From assembly GCF_021513155.1 (NCBI RefSeq), contig NZ_CP090983.1, forward strand, positions 1,054,001 through 1,118,000: a stretch of 64,000 bases of DNA, written 5' to 3'. The stretch is from Jeotgalibaca sp. MA1X17-3. Lineage in GTDB: Bacteria; Bacillota; Bacilli; Lactobacillales; Aerococcaceae. How positions within the stretch are numbered: the stretch's first letter is position 1; each line of letters starts with the position of its first letter. A program made the translations under genes and the position numbers. Positions 54,700 to 63,288 of this stretch are shown in pieces. The notes below the pieces were generated by a model. It ran no database searches. It had not been told where the DNA came from and was given only the letters and a program-made list of their open reading frames with translations.

Positions 54700-56013
54700 A
54701 TGGATAAAATGATTGTTCAAGGTGGGAATCGCCTTCAAGGGACAGTTAAAGCTGAGGGAGCTAAAAATGCTGTTTTACCTATCATTGCTGCAACTATTTT
54801 GGCAAAAGAAGGTAAGTCAGTTTTAACGAATGTTCCTAATTTATCAGATGTATTTACAATGAATAATGTACTAAAAAATATTGGAATTGAAGTTGACTTT
54901 GACGAAGAAAACAATACGATTATTACGGATGCTACCGGAGAAGTAAACTGGGAAGCACCTTTTGAATACGTTAGTAAGATGAGAGCATCTATTGTCGTGA
55001 TGGGTCCACTTTTAGCTCGATTAGGTAGAGCAAAGATTGCACTTCCTGGAGGCTGTGCAATTGGCACACGTCCCATCGATTTGCATTTAAAAGGTTTTGA
55101 AGCAATGGGAGCAAAAATTAAAATCGAAAATGGTTTTGTTGTTGCTCATGCAGAAAAACTTAAAGGAGCTAAAATTTATTTAGACTTCCCTAGTGTAGGA
55201 GCAACCCAAAGTATCATGATGGGAGCGGTTCTTGCTGAAGGAGTTACTCTTTTAGAAAACGTAGCGCGTGAACCTGAAATCGTAGACTTAGCAACCTTCT
55301 TAAATCGAATGGGAGCAAAAATCTATGGAGCGGGAACTGAAACGATTCGAATTGAAGGAGTTCAAGAGCTACATGCTACAGAACACTCTATTATCCCAGA
55401 TAGAATCGAAACGGGAACTTTTATGATTGCAGCTGCTGTAACGAATGGTGACATTTTTATAGAAGATGCTATCGCAGATCACAACAAACCATTGATTTCA
55501 AAGTTGAAAGAAATGGGTGTGATCATTGAAGAGTCAGATAATGGCGTTCGAGTGATTGGTCCAAAACAGTTACAACCTACTGATGTAAAAACAATGCCAC
55601 ATCCAGGATTTCCAACGGATATGCAAGCGCAGATGACGGTTGCTCAATTACTTTCTTCAGGATCTAGTACGATGACTGAAACAGTTTTTGAAAATCGCTT
55701 TATGCATTTGGAAGAACTACGTAGAATGAATATTAATTTTAAAATTGAAGGCCAAACGGTTCTTCTGTATGGTAATTCAGATTTGCAAGGAGCAGAAGTA
55801 GAAGCAACGGACCTAAGAGCAGCAGCAGCACTTATTATTGCTGGATTAGTTTCTAAAGGATATACACGCGTAACTAATTTGGCTCATTTAGATCGTGGAT
55901 ACTATCAATTTGACCGCAAACTACAAAATCTTGGTGCAAATATTGAACGAGTAAATGAAGATGAAAATCAAATGATCTCTTCAACAGAGTTAGAGAAATT
56001 ATTTGCGAAATAA
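54700..56013 (+). CDS. murA: UDP-N-acetylglucosamine 1-carboxyvinyltransferase
   Basis: 437 residues. First committed step of peptidoglycan synthesis (enolpyruvyl transfer from PEP). The N-terminal GGNRLQGTVKAEGAKNAVLP with the active-site Lys-Asn, the fosfomycin-target Cys in LPGGCAIGTRPID (about 118), and MPHPGFPTDMQAQMTV are canonical. Firmicutes usually have two copies; which paralogue this is cannot be told here. GGAGGG ribosome site. Confidence 0.96.
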   Translation: MDKMIVQGGNRLQGTVKAEGAKNAVLPIIAATILAKEGKSVLTNVPNLSDVFTMNNVLKNIGIEVDFDEENNTIITDATGEVNWEAPFEYVSKMRASIVVMGPLLARLGRAKIALPGGCAIGTRPIDLHLKGFEAMGAKIKIENGFVVAHAEKLKGAKIYLDFPSVGATQSIMMGAVLAEGVTLLENVAREPEIVDLATFLNRMGAKIYGAGTETIRIEGVQELHATEHSIIPDRIETGTFMIAAAVTNGDIFIEDAIADHNKPLISKLKEMGVIIEESDNGVRVIGPKQLQPTDVKTMPHPGFPTDMQAQMTVAQLLSSGSSTMTETVFENRFMHLEELRRMNINFKIEGQTVLLYGNSDLQGAEVEATDLRAAAALIIAGLVSKGYTRVTNLAHLDRGYYQFDRKLQNLGANIERVNEDENQMISSTELEKLFAK

Positions 56014-56052
56014 TAAATGATTGTTAGAAATAAATTGTAAAGGAAGTTAACT

Positions 56053-56232
56053 ATGAAGTTTGATTTTAAACCCATTATCACTACCATACTTTGGATTGCT
56101 CTTTTCTTGCTATTAGCTCTCGTGTTATTCGCAATCGGATTGATGATTGGGTATGGGGGATTAGGTAATGGAGAAACAATGCAAGTTTTTCAACGAGAAA
56201 CATGGGAACATATCTTAGACTTTATACGTTGA
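56053..56232 (+). CDS. EpuA / RNA polymerase beta-subunit-annotated small membrane protein
   Basis: 59 residues with one helix (about 8-33), followed by the conserved tail MIGYGGLGNG and VFQRETWEHILDFI. This matches the EpuA family (often annotated DNA-directed RNA polymerase subunit beta), which in Lactobacillales follows murA. Start ATG 56053 with AAAGGAAG upstream. Function is not established. 39 nt downstream of murA, so the same operon. Confidence 0.85.
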   Translation: MKFDFKPIITTILWIALFLLLALVLFAIGLMIGYGGLGNGETMQVFQRETWEHILDFIR

Positions 56233-56236
56233 CTAT

Positions 56237-56290
56237 AATCAGGACCGGTCGTTACACCCAGTGGAGACGAATGGTTCTGATTTTCTTTTT
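56237..56290 (+). terminator. Terminator of the murA-epuA unit
   Basis: AATCAGGACC pairs with GGTTCTGATT (one G-U), inner GTCGT/ACGA pairing, followed by TTCTTTTT. Confidence 0.75.
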
Positions 56291-56303
56291 CGTGATAAAA
56301 ACA

Positions 56304-56332
56304 TTGTGTAAGTTTTCTGCCTCTGTTATAAT
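56304..56332 (+). promoter_or_regulatory. Promoter of tRNA-Arg
   Basis: TTGTGT (56304-56309) and perfect TATAAT (56327-56332) with 17-nt spacing, 12 nt before the mature tRNA 5' end. Confidence 0.75.
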
Positions 56333-56344
56333 TTATACATTGTT

Positions 56345-56415
56345 GTCTCCTTAGTGTAATGGATATCACGTAAGATTCCGGTTCTTGAGATGGGGGTTCG
56401 ATTCCCTCAGGAGAC
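56345..56415 (+). tRNA. tRNA-Arg (anticodon CCG)
   Basis: 71 nt. Acceptor GTCTCCT/AGGAGAC, anticodon stem TAAGA/TCTTG around loop TTCCGGT (anticodon CCG), variable AGATG, T arm GGGGG-TTCGATT-CCCTC. No encoded CCA. Own promoter and downstream hairpin, so a single-gene unit. Confidence 0.93.
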
Positions 56416-56431
56416 GTAGATAGAGATGAAC

Positions 56432-56478
56432 TAGCTACTTCTTAACGTCTACAAAGAACGTTTGGAGGTAGCTTTTAA
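56432..56478 (+). terminator. Probable terminator after tRNA-Arg
   Basis: AGCTAC near 56433 pairs with GTAGCT near 56468, with inner AACGT/ACGTT pairing, followed by TTT. The stem is imperfect and the tail short. Confidence 0.5.
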
Positions 56479-56517
56479 ACCTTTTGAAATAATATCTTTT
56501 TAAAAGCAATCATTTAA

Positions 56518-56547
56518 ATTGACCTTTATTGACCAAAGGTGTAAAAT
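56518..56547 (+). promoter_or_regulatory. CtsR operator over the clpP promoter
   Basis: Minus strand reads GGTCAATAAAGGTCAAT (56518-56534), the tandem heptad of the CtsR box. On the plus strand the same bases contain TTGACC (56519-56524), which forms a -35 with TAAAAT (56542-56547) at 17 nt. Repressor binding would directly cover the promoter. Confidence 0.85.
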
Positions 56548-56591
56548 CAGATTTATAGATTAAGAAAGCAAGCTACATAGGAGGAAATCAA

Positions 56592-57185
56592 ATGAATTTA
56601 ATACCTACAGTAATTGAACAATCATCACGTGGCGAACGTGCTTACGACATTTATTCTCGTCTACTAAAAGATCGCATTATCATGTTAAGTGGTGGAATTG
56701 ATGACAATGTATCCAATTCAGTTATCGCACAGCTATTGTTCTTGGATGCACAAGATCCTGAAAAGGACATTTATATTTACATTAACTCACCAGGTGGGTC
56801 TGTATCTGCTGGACTAGCTATTTTTGATACAATGAATTTTATAAAAGCAGATGTTCAAACGATAGCAATGGGAATGGCAGCATCTATGGGAAGTTTCTTA
56901 TTGACTGCAGGAACAAAAGGTAAGAGATTTGCTTTACCAAATGCAGAAATTATGATTCACCAACCATTAGGTGGTGCTCAAGGGCAAGCTACAGAAATCG
57001 AAATTGCAGCACGTCATATTTTACAAACACGTGCACGTCTTAATGCGATTCTTTCTGAAAGAACAGGTCAACCGATTGAAGTAATCGAACGTGATACGGA
57101 TCGTGATAACTATATGACAGCAGAACAAGCAAAAGAATACGGAATTATTGATGAAGTAATGTCCAGTTCTAAAGCTTTACATTAA
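56592..57185 (+). CDS. clpP: ATP-dependent Clp protease proteolytic subunit
   Basis: 197 residues, full length. Catalytic triad: Ser about 98 in MGMAASMGSFL, His about 123 in IMIHQPLGGAQG, Asp about 172 in ERDTDRDNYMT. IYINSPGGSVSAGLAIFD is canonical. Forms the tetradecameric peptidase with ClpX/ClpC/ClpE. AGGAGG at 56580-56585. The CtsR box upstream places it in the heat-shock regulon. Confidence 0.98.
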   Translation: MNLIPTVIEQSSRGERAYDIYSRLLKDRIIMLSGGIDDNVSNSVIAQLLFLDAQDPEKDIYIYINSPGGSVSAGLAIFDTMNFIKADVQTIAMGMAASMGSFLLTAGTKGKRFALPNAEIMIHQPLGGAQGQATEIEIAARHILQTRARLNAILSERTGQPIEVIERDTDRDNYMTAEQAKEYGIIDEVMSSSKALH

Positions 57186-57190
57186 AATTG

Positions 57191-57234
57191 AAAGCAAGCA
57201 AAGAGAGTGAACACTCTCTTTGCTTGCTTTTTTC
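57191..57234 (+). terminator. Terminator after clpP
   Basis: Perfect 18-bp stem AAAGCAAGCAAAGAGAGT with ACTCTCTTTGCTTGCTTT, loop of four, T run. Confidence 0.93.
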
Positions 57235-57388
57235 TATTTATTTATAAGGAAAGTGCGCGGTTGCTAGGTAGTACGTTAAACTTCCCTTTTTCAAGGATAG
57301 GGACAAAAAAGGGCCAAGCAAAATATTCATCATAGTATTAATAAAATGAAATGAATTATAAAAAAACACTATAAATAAGCTAAAACAG

Positions 57389-57522
57389 TTGTAATTCCCT
57401 CTAGATGTTGGTAGAATACAGAGGTGAGAGTGAGATGGACAAAAAATTGTGTTTTTACTTCTGAACGATCACTGCATAGATATTTGATAAATCTTCACAT
57501 TGTTGGTCGTCGTACGGCCAAC
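57389..57522 (+). promoter_or_regulatory. cggR operon promoter and leader, with nine-codon ORF and hairpin
   Basis: TTGTAA (57389-57394) and TAGAAT (57412-57417), 17-nt spacing. Downstream, GAGGTGAG (57421-57428) precedes a nine-codon frame (57435-57464; MDKKLCFYF then TGA). A hairpin GTTGGTCGT / ACGGCCAAC (57502-57522, one G-U) lies just before the cggR ribosome site. I do not see a clear CggR operator (CGGGAC repeats). The stretch 57240-57388 shows nothing I can name. Confidence 0.5.
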
Positions 57523-57543
57523 GGATAGAAAAGGGGGGATTTG

Positions 57544-58580
57544 ATGAAGGACTCTATTTCTGTCTTACAAAAAATCATTCCTGACTTTCTATTAGTGTTG
57601 TCCCATCGTTACCGAATTCTAGAAGTCATCCATTCGGAAGCACCGATTGGAAGACGTGGATTATCTGAGTTTTTGCATCAATCAGAACGTACACTAAGGA
57701 CGGAAACTGATTTTTTGCGAGAGCAAGGGTTAGTTACTAGCTCGAAAGTAGGAATGGGATTAACAACAAAAGGAAAACGTGTTTTTTCTGAACTTCAAAA
57801 CATTATGGAAAAAATAATGAAAATGAATGTTAAAGAAGAAGCATTAGCAAAAAAGCTTAAAGTGCAGTTTTGCCGCATTGTTCCTGGAGATTCGGATAAA
57901 GATGAAAAAGTTTTAGAAAACTTAGGAGCAAGTGCTGCTGCTATGTTTGATGAACTTTTACCGGATGGAGAATTCATTGTTGCGGTAGCAGGCGGAAGTA
58001 CGATGGCTGCTATGGCTCACCACTTAACTACGGAATTATCGAAGCATCGTCACTTTACCTTTGTTCCTGCAAGAGGTGGTCTGGGTGAATTGATGTCAAT
58101 CCAAGCGAACACGGTAACTGATCTGATGGCTCAAGCAACTGGTGGTAAAAATATAGCTTTATTTGCACCAGATAACTTGAGTGAACAAGCTTATCAGTCG
58201 TTAAAAGATGAACCATCTATCCGATATACAATGGACATGATTCAAAAAGCGAATTGTTTGTTATATAGTATTGGAAATGCTAAAATTATGATGGAACGTC
58301 GAAGGATGACGGATGAAGAAAAAAACGTCTGGTTGAACAAGATGCAGTCGGTGAAGCATTTGGCTGTTACTTTAACAAAAAAGGAGAAATTATTTTTCGC
58401 CTTTCCAGATTTGGTCTTCAAATAGAAGACATAGAGAAGATCCCCTATGCGATAGCCATAGCAGGCGGGACTTCTAAAGCTTGCGCAATTGAAGCTTACT
58501 CTAATATCGCACCTGAATATACTTGGCTCGTAACAGATGAAGGTGCAGCTAACTCGATTTTAAAAGGGGTAACCCTTTAA
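57544..58580 (+). pseudogene. cggR: Central glycolytic genes regulator CggR, one frameshift
   Basis: SorC/DeoR-like repressor of the gapA operon, sensing fructose-1,6-bisphosphate. ATG 57544 follows GGGGGGAT. N-terminal winged helix (IGRRGLSEFLHQSERTLRTE), then a sugar-binding domain (VAVAGGSTMAAMAHHL, PARGGLGE). Frame is lost in the A7 run 58319-58325; A8 restores EEKKRLVEQDAVGEAFGCYF and continues to the conserved AIAGGTSKACAI and VTDEGAA, ending at 58580 (about 345 residues). Followed by gapA after 36 nt. Probable homopolymer error. Confidence 0.93.
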
Positions 58581-58616
58581 AATAAATTAATTATCCTAAA
58601 GGAGGATTTTTTTAAC

Positions 58617-59609
58617 ATGACAGTAAAAGTAGCGATTAATGGTTTCGGACGTATTGGACGTTTAGCACTACGTCGTATTCTAGAATCAAATACAGGTATG
58701 GAAGTTGTAGCAATTAACGACTTAACAAGCAATGAGGACCTAGCTTATCTATTAAAATATGATACAGCTCAAGGACGTTTCCCATATTCAGTATCAGTTG
58801 AAGGCGACGACCTAGTTGTAGATGGCAAAACAATCAAATCTTATGAAGAAAAAGATGCAAGCAAATTACCTTGGGGCGATCTAGATATTGATATCGTTCT
58901 AGAATGTACAGGATTCTACGTAAGTGAAGAAAAATCTCAAGCACACCTTGATGCAGGAGCAAAACGTGTTCTTATTTCTGCACCAGCTTCAGGCGACTTG
59001 AAAACAATCGTTTACGGTGTAAACCACGAAGAAATTACAGCTGAAGATAAAATTGTTTCAGCAGCATCATGTACTACAAACTGTTTAGCACCACTTGCTA
59101 ACACATTGAACAACACATTTGGAATTGATAGTGCATTGATGTCTACTATCCATGCATATACTGCAACACAAGCAATGCAAGATGCTCCAGGCGGACGTAA
59201 AAACCGTGCAGGTGCAGCAAATGCTATTCCAGCATCAACTGGTGCTGCTAAAGCAGTAGGTAAAGTAATTCCAGAATTGAACGGTAAAATTGATGGAACT
59301 GCTGTACGTATTCCAGTAATCACTGGTTCAATGGTTGAACTTTATTCAGTACTTTCTAAGAAGACTACTGTTGAAGAAGTCAATGCAGCAATGAAAGCAG
59401 CATCTTCTGAAGCATTCCTTTATGAAACAGATGAAATTGTTTCTTCTGATGTTATTGGTGTTCCAGCTGGATCAATCTTTGATGCAACACAAACAAAAAT
59501 CATCGACGGTGAAAATGGCCAATTGGTTAAAACTGTTGCATGGTATGACAACGAATATGGTTTTGTTGCAAACATGGTAAGCACATTGTCTTACATGGCA
59601 TCAAAATAA
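58617..59609 (+). CDS. gapA: Glyceraldehyde-3-phosphate dehydrogenase, type I
   Basis: 330 residues. N-terminal NAD fold VAINGFGRIGRLALRR with DLTSNEDLAYLLKYD (Asp selecting NAD), catalytic Cys about 151 in SAASCTTNCLAP, His in HAYTATQ and WYDNEYG at the C-terminus. Very codon-optimised compared with neighbours, as expected for a highly expressed protein. AAGGAGG ribosome site. A strong terminator follows before pgk. Confidence 0.98.
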   Translation: MTVKVAINGFGRIGRLALRRILESNTGMEVVAINDLTSNEDLAYLLKYDTAQGRFPYSVSVEGDDLVVDGKTIKSYEEKDASKLPWGDLDIDIVLECTGFYVSEEKSQAHLDAGAKRVLISAPASGDLKTIVYGVNHEEITAEDKIVSAASCTTNCLAPLANTLNNTFGIDSALMSTIHAYTATQAMQDAPGGRKNRAGAANAIPASTGAAKAVGKVIPELNGKIDGTAVRIPVITGSMVELYSVLSKKTTVEEVNAAMKAASSEAFLYETDEIVSSDVIGVPAGSIFDATQTKIIDGENGQLVKTVAWYDNEYGFVANMVSTLSYMASK

Positions 59610-59633
59610 TTTAGAATGTACTCGTAAAATAGG

Positions 59634-59662
59634 CGGGAAGCGTCGCGCTTCCCGTTTTTTTT
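59634..59662 (+). terminator. Strong terminator between gapA and pgk
   Basis: Perfect 9-bp GC-rich stem CGGGAAGCG with CGCTTCCCG, TCG loop, followed by eight T. It would reduce readthrough from cggR-gapA into the lower glycolytic genes, or stabilise the gapA mRNA end. Confidence 0.92.
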
Positions 59663-59686
59663 ATAAATTTGAGTGGAGGTTCTCAT

Positions 59687-60875
59687 ATGACAACGAAAGT
59701 AGTTACAGATTTAAATGTTACAGGAAAGAAAGTACTCGTACGTGCAGATTTTAATGTTCCAATGAAAGACGGAGCAATCACAAATGATAACCGTATTGTA
59801 CAGGCTTTACCAACTATTAAACATTTACTTGAAAATGATGCAAAAGTAGTTTTATTTTCGCACTTAGGTAAAGTAAAAACGGAAGAAGACAAAGCAGCAT
59901 TGAGTTTAAAACCAGTAGCTGATCGTCTATCTGAATTATTAGATAAAAAAGTTACCTTTGTACCTGAAACTCGTGGAGAAAAGCTAGAAAATGCAATTGC
60001 TGATCTAAAAGATGGCGAAGTATTGATGTTTGAAAATACACGTTTTGAAGATATTGATGGTAAAAAAGAAAGTAAAAATGATCCTGAATTAGGGAAATAC
60101 TGGGCAAGTCTTGGCGATTTATTCGTTAATGATGCGTTTGGAACTGCACATAGATCACATGCATCCAATATTGGAATTGCATCTAACCTAGAATCTGCAG
60201 CTGGATTCCTAATGGATAAAGAAATCAAGTTTATTGGTGGAGCAGTAGATAAGCCAGAGCGTCCTTTTGTTGCAATTTTAGGTGGGGCAAAAGTAAGCGA
60301 TAAGATTGGTGTAATTGAAAATCTATTGAAAAAAGCTGATAAAGTTATCATTGGTGGAGGAATGGCCTATACTTTCTTGAAAGCTCAAGGAAAAGAAATT
60401 GGTAAATCCTTGCTAGAAGAAGATAAACTTGATTTAGCAAAAGAGTTATTAGAACGTGCTGGCGACAAGTTGATTTTACCAGTTGACTCTCGTCTAGCAA
60501 GCTCATTCAGTAACGATGCTGAAGCAGGAGTATTTTCTGTTGATGATATTCCAGCTGATTTGCTGGCATTGGATATTGGACCAGAGTCAGAAAAACTTTT
60601 GCAAAAGAGTTAGAAGGCGCAAAAACGGTTGTATGGAACGGACCGATGGGTGTGTTTGAATTTGATAACTTTGCTAAAGGAACGATTGCCGTATGTGAAG
60701 CAATTGCAAAATTATCAGATGCGACAACCATTATTGGTGGGGAGATTCTGCAGCAGCTGCAATGCAGTTAGGATTTGCAGATGATTTCACACATATTTCA
60801 ACAGGTGGTGGAGCTTCTCTAGAATATCTAGAAGGAAAAGAACTTCCAGGAGTTTCATCTATTTCTAAGAAATAA
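59687..60875 (+). pseudogene. pgk: Phosphoglycerate kinase, two frameshifts
   Basis: ATP-forming step of glycolysis. ATG 59687 follows GTGGAGG. Conserved VRADFNVPMKDG, HLGK, NDAFGTAHRSHAS and GGGMAYTFLKAQGKEIGKSL are present. Frame is lost twice: at T4 60597-60600 (T5 gives SEKLFAKELEGAKTVVWNGP) and at G4 60739-60742 (G5 gives IIGGGDSAAAAMQLGF). With both repaired the protein is about 396 residues and ends at 60875 with STGGGASLEYLEGKELPG. Two breaks in a central enzyme are almost certainly sequence errors. Confidence 0.95.
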
Positions 60876-60902
60876 ATTAGTAGTTTTGAAAGGGGTAAAA
60901 TT

Positions 60903-61661
60903 ATGCGTAAACCAATTATAGCAGGCAACTGGAAGATGAATAAAACAGCTGAAGAAGCTCATGCATTTATCGAAGCTGTCAAAAATGAAGTACCTAGTGA
61001 GGACAAAGTAGAGTCAGTTATTGGAGCATCAGCATTGTATTTAGAAAAAATGGCTGCTGATACAAAAGATTCTGATTTGAAAATTGCAGCTCAAAATTGT
61101 TATTTTGAAGATGAGGGTGCTTTTACAGGAGAAGTTAGTCCTAAAGCGCTTGGAGAAATGGAACTAGACTACGTAATTATCGGACATTCCGAGAGACGTG
61201 AGTACTTCCACGAAACTGATGAAGATGTAAATAAAAAAGCTCATGCAATTTTCCGTAATGGAATGCTTCCAATCATTTGCTGTGGCGAAACTCTTGAACA
61301 AAGAGAAGCTGGCGAAACAAATGAATGGGTTAAAGGACAAGTTACAAATGCGTTGAAAGATATGACAGAAGGTCAAGTAATGAACGCTGTAATTGCTTAT
61401 GAACCAATCTGGGCTATCGGAACTGGTAAATCTTCTTCTGCTGAAGAAGCAAACCAAACGTGTGGCGTAATCCGTGATACATTGAAAGATTTATATGGAC
61501 AAGGTGTTGCTGATGCAGTACGCATTCAGTACGGTGGTAGTGTGAAACCTGCGAATATTGCTGAATATATGGCTCAAGAGCATATTGACGGTGCATTAGT
61601 AGGAGGAGCAAGTATCGAACCTGATTCTTTCTTAGCATTATTGGAGGCAGTAAATAAATGA
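60903..61661 (+). CDS. tpiA: Triosephosphate isomerase
   Basis: 252 residues. AGNWKMNKT (Lys about 13), catalytic His in IGHSERREYFHETD (about 96), catalytic Glu in AYEPIWAIGTGKSS (about 168), and YGGSVKPANIAEYM. AAAGGGG before the ATG. Overlaps gpmI by 4 nt (ATGA), so the two are translationally coupled. Confidence 0.98.
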   Translation: MRKPIIAGNWKMNKTAEEAHAFIEAVKNEVPSEDKVESVIGASALYLEKMAADTKDSDLKIAAQNCYFEDEGAFTGEVSPKALGEMELDYVIIGHSERREYFHETDEDVNKKAHAIFRNGMLPIICCGETLEQREAGETNEWVKGQVTNALKDMTEGQVMNAVIAYEPIWAIGTGKSSSAEEANQTCGVIRDTLKDLYGQGVADAVRIQYGGSVKPANIAEYMAQEHIDGALVGGASIEPDSFLALLEAVNK

Positions 61662-63187
61662 ATAAAAAACCAGTAGCAATCATTATCCTTGATGGATTTG
61701 GTTGCCGTAAAGAAGTTATGGGAAATGCGGTAGCACAAGCAAATAAACCTAACTTTGATCGCTATGTGAATGAATTTCCACACGCAACCATGCAAGCATC
61801 TGGTTTAGCTGTTGGTTTACCAGAAGGTCAAATGGGTAATTCTGAAGTAGGTCATACAAATATTGGTGCAGGACGTGTAGTTTATCAAAGTTTAACTAGA
61901 ATTGATAAAGTAATTAAAGATGGAGAGTTCTTAACGAACCCAGCTTTAAATAATGCTTTTAGTCATGTTAATGAAAATGACTCTAGTTTACATCTTTTTG
62001 GATTGCTATCTGATGGCGGAGTTCATAGTCATATCAATCACTTGGTCGCGCTTATCAAGGCTGCCAAACAAAAAGGAATTAAAAAGCTGTATCTACATGC
62101 TTTCTTAGACGGAAGAGATGTAGATCCTCATGCTGCACCTGGCTATATTTCTACTGTGGAAGCAGCGATGCAAGAAGCCGGCTTAGGTGAGATTGCAACA
62201 GTATCTGGTAGATACTATGCAATGGATCGAGACAAGCGTTGGGAACGTGTAGAAGTAGCTTATAATGCGATTGCTCACGGAGAAGGCGAAAAATTCGATA
62301 CTGCACAAGAAGTAGTAGAGAAAAGCTATGAAAATGATATCACAGACGAATTTGTACTTCCAAGTGTAATTGTTAAAGATGGCAAGCCAGTGGCAACTAT
62401 TGAAGATAATGACAGTATTATCTTCTTTAACTTCCGTCCAGACCGAGCCATCCAACTTTCTAATGCATTCACAAATGAAGAGTGGGAATTCTTTGATAGA
62501 GGAAATCGTGCAGCGAATGTTAAATTTGCAACCTTTACTCTTTATCAAGAAAGTGTAATTGCTGATGTTGCATTTGCTCCTATTCCTTTGAAAAATGTAG
62601 TTGCTGAAGTATTAAGCCAACAAGGAAAAACACAGTTACATATTGCGGAAACCGAAAAATATCCACATGTTACATTCTTTATGAATGGTGGAAAACACGA
62701 AGCATTTGATGGCGAAGATCGTATCTTGATTCCTTCACCAAAAGTAGCTACGTATGATTTGCAACCAGAAATGAGTGCCTATGAAGTAGGGGATGCATTG
62801 ATGGAAGCAATTGATGCAGATAAGTATGATGCCATTCTATTGAACTTTGCTAACCCTGATATGGTCGGACATTCCGGCATGCTGGAACCAACTATTAAGG
62901 CTATCGAAGCAACTGATGAAAACTTAGGTAGAGTTGTAGATAACATTTTAGCGCATGACGGATATGCAATCATTTTTGCCGATCATGGAAATGCAGATAC
63001 AATGATGACACCAGAAGGATTACCTCATACTGCACATACAACTGTTCCTGTACCGGTTATTGTTACTAAAAAAGGAGTAACTTTACGTACGGATGGTAAA
63101 TTAGCAGATGTAGCACCAACGATGTTAGATTTAATGGGTGTAGAGAAACCAGAAGAAATGACTGGTGAATCTTTAATCATCAAGTAA
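61658..63187 (+). CDS. gpmI: 2,3-bisphosphoglycerate-independent phosphoglycerate mutase
   Basis: 509 residues, full length. Two-domain alkaline-phosphatase-like enzyme: ILDGFGCRKEVMGNAVAQA, the phosphoserine site MGNSEVGHTNIGAGR (Ser about 62), DGRDVDPHAAPGY, FFNFRPDRAIQ, and metal ligands in ADHGNADTM and PHTAHTTVPVPVI. Converts 3- to 2-phosphoglycerate using manganese. Confidence 0.97.
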   Translation: MNKKPVAIIILDGFGCRKEVMGNAVAQANKPNFDRYVNEFPHATMQASGLAVGLPEGQMGNSEVGHTNIGAGRVVYQSLTRIDKVIKDGEFLTNPALNNAFSHVNENDSSLHLFGLLSDGGVHSHINHLVALIKAAKQKGIKKLYLHAFLDGRDVDPHAAPGYISTVEAAMQEAGLGEIATVSGRYYAMDRDKRWERVEVAYNAIAHGEGEKFDTAQEVVEKSYENDITDEFVLPSVIVKDGKPVATIEDNDSIIFFNFRPDRAIQLSNAFTNEEWEFFDRGNRAANVKFATFTLYQESVIADVAFAPIPLKNVVAEVLSQQGKTQLHIAETEKYPHVTFFMNGGKHEAFDGEDRILIPSPKVATYDLQPEMSAYEVGDALMEAIDADKYDAILLNFANPDMVGHSGMLEPTIKAIEATDENLGRVVDNILAHDGYAIIFADHGNADTMMTPEGLPHTAHTTVPVPVIVTKKGVTLRTDGKLADVAPTMLDLMGVEKPEEMTGESLIIK

Positions 63188-63288
63188 TCATCAAGGAATG
63201 ATTTAAAAGAAACATTGCAATCGTAAGAGATATTGTCTAAAATTAACATGTATCAAAAAAGTATTGATTTGAGAAGGGGAGAAAAAGA

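Noticed and set aside
59683..60351. 222-codon minus-strand frame opposite pgk
   Set aside because: Shadow of pgk; no ribosome site or recognisable family, and the plus strand has full Pgk motifs.
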